From Nitrospira sp. (GTDB lineage: Bacteria; Nitrospirota; Nitrospiria; Nitrospirales; Nitrospiraceae), in assembly GCA_029194535.1 (NCBI GenBank), contig JARFXR010000001.1, positions 938,721-1,002,720 on the forward strand: a stretch of 64,000 nucleotides of DNA. Reading direction: 5' to 3'. A model generated the notes under the pieces. That model was not told the origin of the DNA and did no database searches. It worked only from the letters and a program-made list of their open reading frames with translations. Positions 60,944-64,000 of the stretch are shown here, piece after piece. Both the position numbers and the translations under genes were made by a program. The number at the start of each line of letters is the position of its first letter. Within the stretch, counting starts at the first letter, position 1.

Positions 60944-61152
60944 CTAGCAGGCTGTTGACAAAGTCCGCCAGCTGCGTTCTCGCGACGCTCAGAGGGTCAG
61001 CGTACGGCACAGAGTACGATTCCCCTCTTCGCGTGCTGCGGCCTTGCTGGACGGCCTTTCTGAACAGCCTGCGGGGCATGCCGGTTCCGTCTGTGATTTG
61101 AGATGTCGCTCTCCTTTAGACATGGGCAGACAGTTCGTCAACACACTGCTAG
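60944..61152. repeat. MITE-like intergenic repeat, full copy 2 (209 bp, inverted relative to copy 1)
   Basis: The left end reads CTAGCAGGCTGTTGACAAA and the right end is the complement of CTAGCAGTGTGTTGACGAA. Bases 60944-61078 match copy 1 at 128 of 135 positions; the remaining arm is divergent. Its last four bases, CTAG (61149-61152), supply the stop codon of the Spy-like gene, so insertion altered the 3' end of that gene. No transposase is encoded. Confidence 0.82.
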
Positions 61153-61769
61153 TTGGCCGACGGAGCATCCGCGGCTTTCGGCGAATGGCCCGGCATCATC
61201 CCTCCGTGGGGATTGCCCATGCCGCCTCCATGCGGATTCGCGCCGCCCTTGCCGCCCTCTTTATGCCGTTGCATCATTTTCTCGTGTTCGGCTTTTTCCT
61301 TCTGGCGCTGCACCGGCGTCAGTAGAGCCAGAACCTCGCGGCGTGTTTTGATGGAAGTCATGCGGAGCGCGACTTGCAGATCCTCGCTCTGTTTCAACTT
61401 GGCCTCGATGGCGCCGAGGTCGGACTTCTCATCGTCGGTGAGCGCTTTGACCTCACGTTCGGCGACCTGGATATCGGCTTCGCTCCTGATACGGGTCTTG
61501 TCGAGACTGAGTTGGATCTCCTTCAGCTTGGCGACCTGATCGGCCGACAAGCCGATTTCCGACTCGTGTTTGAGCAGGTGGCGTATCAAATGGCCGGCGC
61601 TGCTGTGCATCATGCCCATGCCGTGGCCCCGCATGCCGCCGTACTGCCCTCCGCCGTGACCGTCCTTTCCGTATCCCGGTTCGTTTGCCCAGGCTCCCGA
61701 GGTTGCGAGCGCCAGCGTGAATGCCGCGGTCGCCCCGAGCCTCATGACGTTCCCGATTCCCTTCTTCAT
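61149..61769 (-). CDS. Spy/CpxP-like periplasmic protein
   Basis: Exported helical protein of 206 aa. A signal peptide (MRLGATAAFTLALATSGAWA) is followed by a Gly/His-rich segment, GKDGHGGGQYGGMRGHGMG. The core resembles Spy/CpxP chaperones: LRHLLKHE-like HLLKHESEIGLSADQVAKL, and REVLALLTPVQRQKEKAE is close to the LTxxQ motif. The C-terminus is Gly/His/Met-rich (HGGGMGNPHGGMMPGHS), suited to metal binding. Its stop codon TAG comes from the end of the adjacent repeat, so the last residues may not be ancestral. GAAGGAGG precedes the start. Confidence 0.85.
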   Translation of the reverse strand: MKKGIGNVMRLGATAAFTLALATSGAWANEPGYGKDGHGGGQYGGMRGHGMGMMHSSAGHLIRHLLKHESEIGLSADQVAKLKEIQLSLDKTRIRSEADIQVAEREVKALTDDEKSDLGAIEAKLKQSEDLQVALRMTSIKTRREVLALLTPVQRQKEKAEHEKMMQRHKEGGKGGANPHGGGMGNPHGGMMPGHSPKAADAPSAN

Positions 61770-61818
61770 GCCGTCCTCCTTCGGTTAAAAGATCGTATAA
61801 GACGAAACGATTGGATCA

Positions 61819-62454
61819 TTATCGCACAAACAAGCCGCCTTCGCCTTTCAGTCCGTTGAACAGGAACTGAACGGCCAAGGCGGCAAGGAGCAAGCCCATC
61901 AGGCGTGTGATGATTTTTTCCGCCAGGGGGCTGATCCACTTGGCGCCCGACGTGCTGATCGCCAGAATGAAGTAGCTTGCCAGACCCACCAGCCCAACGC
62001 AAGTGAGCAGCAGGGCTCGATAGGTCCAGTCGACGGCCTGCGCCTCCAACAGAATGACGGTCGAGATCGCGGCCGGTCCCGCCAACATCGGAACGGCCAG
62101 CGGCGTGACGGCAATATCGTCCTTCGTGGCGCCTTCCGCCGTCTCCGCATCGGTGCCCTGCACCGGCGAGCGCTGTGCTCGCAGCATGTCGAGGGCCACC
62201 AGCAATAAGACCAGCGCGCCCGCGACTTGGACAGCCGGGAGGGTGATCCCGAGGAGCGCAAAGAGACTTTGGCCGATCAGTCCGAACGCGGCAAGGATGC
62301 CGACCGCGACGAAACAGGCCACACGGGCCATCCGCAGGCGCTGGGCAATCGTATCTCGGGCGGTCATCGACAGGAAGGCCGGAACCGTCGCGATGGGATC
62401 CACAATGACGAAGAGGGAACTGAAGGCCAGCACGCCGTATTCGGTCAGCGTCAT
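61819..62454 (-). CDS. MarC family inner-membrane protein
   Basis: Integral membrane protein of 211 aa with six helices, of the MarC/YchE family. It opens FSSLFVIVDPIATVPAFLSM with the conserved NPIG/VDPI start and has DIAVTPLAVPMLAGPAAIST with the typical PLA-P-L-GPA motif. Function is unsettled in the family. It begins a few bases after the DnaJ-like stop, so the two form an operon. Confidence 0.9.
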   Translation of the reverse strand: MTLTEYGVLAFSSLFVIVDPIATVPAFLSMTARDTIAQRLRMARVACFVAVGILAAFGLIGQSLFALLGITLPAVQVAGALVLLLVALDMLRAQRSPVQGTDAETAEGATKDDIAVTPLAVPMLAGPAAISTVILLEAQAVDWTYRALLLTCVGLVGLASYFILAISTSGAKWISPLAEKIITRLMGLLLAALAVQFLFNGLKGEGGLFVR

Positions 62455-62458
62455 CCCG

Positions 62459-63484
62459 CTACCGCAGTCGGGCTTGAGTCAAGAGTTCAGCGCGGGGGTC
62501 GGGATGCCGCACTTTCGCCAGCCGCTCATAGAGGGACTGCTCTTCGTCCGTGACCGAGGTCGGCATGACGATCTGCAGGGTGAGAAAGAGATCGCCGTGG
62601 CCACCGGCGGCCGATGGAAGCCCCTTGCCCTTCAACCGCAGCTTGCTCTCCGACCTGCTGCCGGGAGGCACTTTGACCTTCACCGGTTCCGTGAGGGTCG
62701 GCGCCATGATCTCGGCGCCCAAGGCGGCTTCCCATGGGTAGACCGGCAGCGCGACATGGACGTCGCTACCCTGCCGGCGGAAGATCGGATCTGGAGGAAT
62801 GACGACGTGGAGATAGAGATCGCCGCGCTTCCCTCCATTCATGCCGGGCTGCCCCTTGCCCGCCACACGGACTCTCGTGCCGTCCTGGACGCCGGCGGGA
62901 ATCTTGACCTCGATGGTCTTGGCCTCGGTTTTCACTCCGGTGCCTTCGCAGGTGGGACAGGGTCTCCCTCGGAATTCGCCGCTTCCCTGGCACACCGGAC
63001 AGGTGGACGGCTCCCGCAGGCTGACCCGCTTGGTGACACCGCCGAGAACCTCTCGCAGCGTCAAATCGACCTCGGTCTCCAGGTCTTCGCCCGCCATGGC
63101 AAAGCCTCGTCCTCCGCTGCGGGTTCGTCCCCCGAACAGATTTTCAAAGATATCGGAGAACCCTTCTCCTGAGAATCCGCCTCTTGATTCCTGACCGCCG
63201 AAGCCGCGCGCCCCGGTCTGTTGCCGCGCCTTTTCAAAGGCCTCGGCCTGCTCCCATTGCGCGCCGTACTGATCGTACTTTCTCCGCTTGTCCGGATCGG
63301 ACAAGACTTCATGGGCTTCGTTGAGTTCCTTGAACTTTTTCTCCATCTCGGCTTTCCTGGCGCCGGTATGGAGGTCCGGGTGGTACTGGCGGGCGAGGCG
63401 CCTGAAGGCCTTCTTGATGTCGTCGGCCGAGGCGGAACGGGCGATGCCGAGGGTCTGATAGTAGTCGCGCGCGGTCGTCGCCAT
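62459..63484 (-). CDS. DnaJ-like co-chaperone with half zinc finger
   Basis: Co-chaperone of 341 aa that stimulates DnaK. The J-domain (residues 5-70) has the HPD in [14 protein letters not shown] Gly/Phe-rich linker ([20 protein letters not shown]) leads to the C-terminal substrate domains. The zinc region has only two CxxCxGxG-type repeats, CPVCQGSG and CPTCEGTG, where canonical DnaJ has four. Beta-domains with [19 protein letters not shown] close it. It is transcribed with marC. DnaJ subclass B/C-like architecture is likely. Confidence 0.88.
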   Translation of the reverse strand: MATTARDYYQTLGIARSASADDIKKAFRRLARQYHPDLHTGARKAEMEKKFKELNEAHEVLSDPDKRRKYDQYGAQWEQAEAFEKARQQTGARGFGGQESRGGFSGEGFSDIFENLFGGRTRSGGRGFAMAGEDLETEVDLTLREVLGGVTKRVSLREPSTCPVCQGSGEFRGRPCPTCEGTGVKTEAKTIEVKIPAGVQDGTRVRVAGKGQPGMNGGKRGDLYLHVVIPPDPIFRRQGSDVHVALPVYPWEAALGAEIMAPTLTEPVKVKVPPGSRSESKLRLKGKGLPSAAGGHGDLFLTLQIVMPTSVTDEEQSLYERLAKVRHPDPRAELLTQARLR

Positions 63485-63531
63485 GATTTACAGAGATAAT
63501 GCCGATGATGGAAGGATCAACGGTCGTTCCT

Positions 63532-63590
63532 CCAGTAGGATGTTGAAAAAGTTCGCCGGCTTTGTTCTCAGCGCTCAGAGCGGGCTCGTT
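63532..63590. repeat. Decayed third copy of the repeat end
   Basis: CCAGTAGGATGTTGAAAAAG and the next 30 bases align with the repeat end CTAGCAGGCTGTTGACAAAG and its inner GTTCTCGCGACGCTCAGAG with several mismatches. Similarity fades after about 63590. It lies between the dnaJ-like gene and the partial PagL-like gene. Confidence 0.5.
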
Positions 63591-63670
63591 CGATTTCAGC
63601 TGCGATCGGTCGTAGGGCGTGAGGCCAGCTTACGGGGTTGCCGGGGCGCTTGGCAAGGGCATGAAGGCCG

Positions 63671-64000
63671 TCAGAACAGCGAATACTGCAGTCCCAGGTA
63701 CGGCAGGCCGAAATTGAGTCCTGAATTGGGCTGGCTGAGCCCGGCGTTCGAAATATGCATGAATCGATAGCCGACCGTGACCGCCCATTGAGGGCTCAGC
63801 AGAAAGGAGCAGCCGGCGCCGGCCCAGACCAGAAAATTGAACTGGCTCGATTGTTCAGGCACGCGGTCTCCTAGATCAGTCCACATCGGTCCTCCGCCCC
63901 CTTCGAGATAGGGTTGGAATCTCCCAGCTCCGATGAAGGTGTAGCCGAGTTTCGGGCTCAGGCCGATTCCGTAGGAGCCGCTCGGTTCAGAGGTGAAAAA
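63671..64000 (-). CDS. PagL-like lipid A 3-O-deacylase, C-terminal part (runs off right edge)
   Basis: The last 109 codons of an outer-membrane beta-barrel enzyme of the acyloxyacyl hydrolase (PagL) family, which removes the 3-O acyl chain of lipid A. The diagnostic stretch YRFMHISNAGLSQPNSGLNF has the catalytic His and Ser (H-x-S-N), and the protein ends in an aromatic strand LPYLGLQYSLF typical of barrel C-termini. The reading frame continues to base 64000 with GYTFIGAGRFQPYLEGGGG. Signal peptide and start are beyond the window. Confidence 0.82.
   Translation of the reverse strand, partial: FFTSEPSGSYGIGLSPKLGYTFIGAGRFQPYLEGGGGPMWTDLGDRVPEQSSQFNFLVWAGAGCSFLLSPQWAVTVGYRFMHISNAGLSQPNSGLNFGLPYLGLQYSLF

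Overview
The window is GC-rich bacterial chromosome, densely coded on both strands, with a Gram-negative envelope gene set: an Mla/MCE lipid-transport operon, many lipoproteins, type IV pilus motors and pilin, O-antigen style export, and a lipid A deacylase-like protein. The gene families and a recurring intergenic repeat (CTAGCAG...TGTTGACAAA ends) suggest a Nitrospira-like member of the Nitrospirota. That is inference from memory of such genomes; no rRNA is present to prove it.

Layout. 0-7.7 kb: a truncated envelope gene and a MscS-type channel on the minus strand, then a four-gene lipid-transport operon (STAS-MlaE fusion, MlaF, MlaD, auxiliary lipoprotein), a small lipoprotein and a MarR-type regulator with a cysteine-rich tail. 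7.7-13.4 kb: a 209-bp MITE-like repeat, small lipoproteins, tRNA-Glu(TTC) with a TRL-family lipoprotein beside it, a secreted protein with FnIII-like and tandem Ig-like repeats, a sulfatase-modifying-factor-like protein and a monoheme cytochrome c. 13.4-27.1 kb: housekeeping and envelope genes: two PilT-family ATPases, bioF, a TPR anchor protein, a LysM lytic transglycosylase, an aminotransferase-serA pair (serine), hisZ-dnaB, and a large TPR lipoprotein.

27.5-58.7 kb is one very large cell-surface locus. It opens with the major pilin gene and a strong terminator, then an O-antigen-ligase/TPR protein, a TPR membrane protein and an ABC ATPase/permease pair. The last three resemble Myxococcus PilGHI, and the overall order resembles the pilA-adjacent polysaccharide (xap) locus of Geobacter. 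Next come a double-headed 819-aa glycosyltransferase, more glycosyltransferases, several methyltransferases (one TylF-like), an acyltransferase-3, a polysaccharide pyruvyltransferase-like enzyme, and a Wzm/Wzt exporter whose ATPase carries a C-terminal glycan-binding domain. From about 48.9 kb the DNA looks GC-richer: a WecA/MraY-like initiating transferase, an FAD oxidoreductase, a GT4 enzyme and an HtrA-like protease follow on the plus strand, then (minus strand) an MBOAT/SGNH acylation pair, a remnant gene, a GT4 enzyme and a sugar epimerase. Together these could build, decorate, terminate and export at least one glycan, with the pilus genes next to it.

58.9-64 kb: ilvD with a PepSY gene, a second full copy of the 209-bp repeat whose terminal CTAG supplies the stop codon of a Spy/CpxP-like gene, marC and a dnaJ-like gene with half a zinc finger, a third decayed repeat, and the C-terminal part of a PagL-like lipid A deacylase at the right edge. 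I saw no CRISPR array, prophage, integrase or transposase.

Start codons were moved inward from the longest reading frame wherever a Shine-Dalgarno sequence, promoter or signal peptide supported it; each case is noted.
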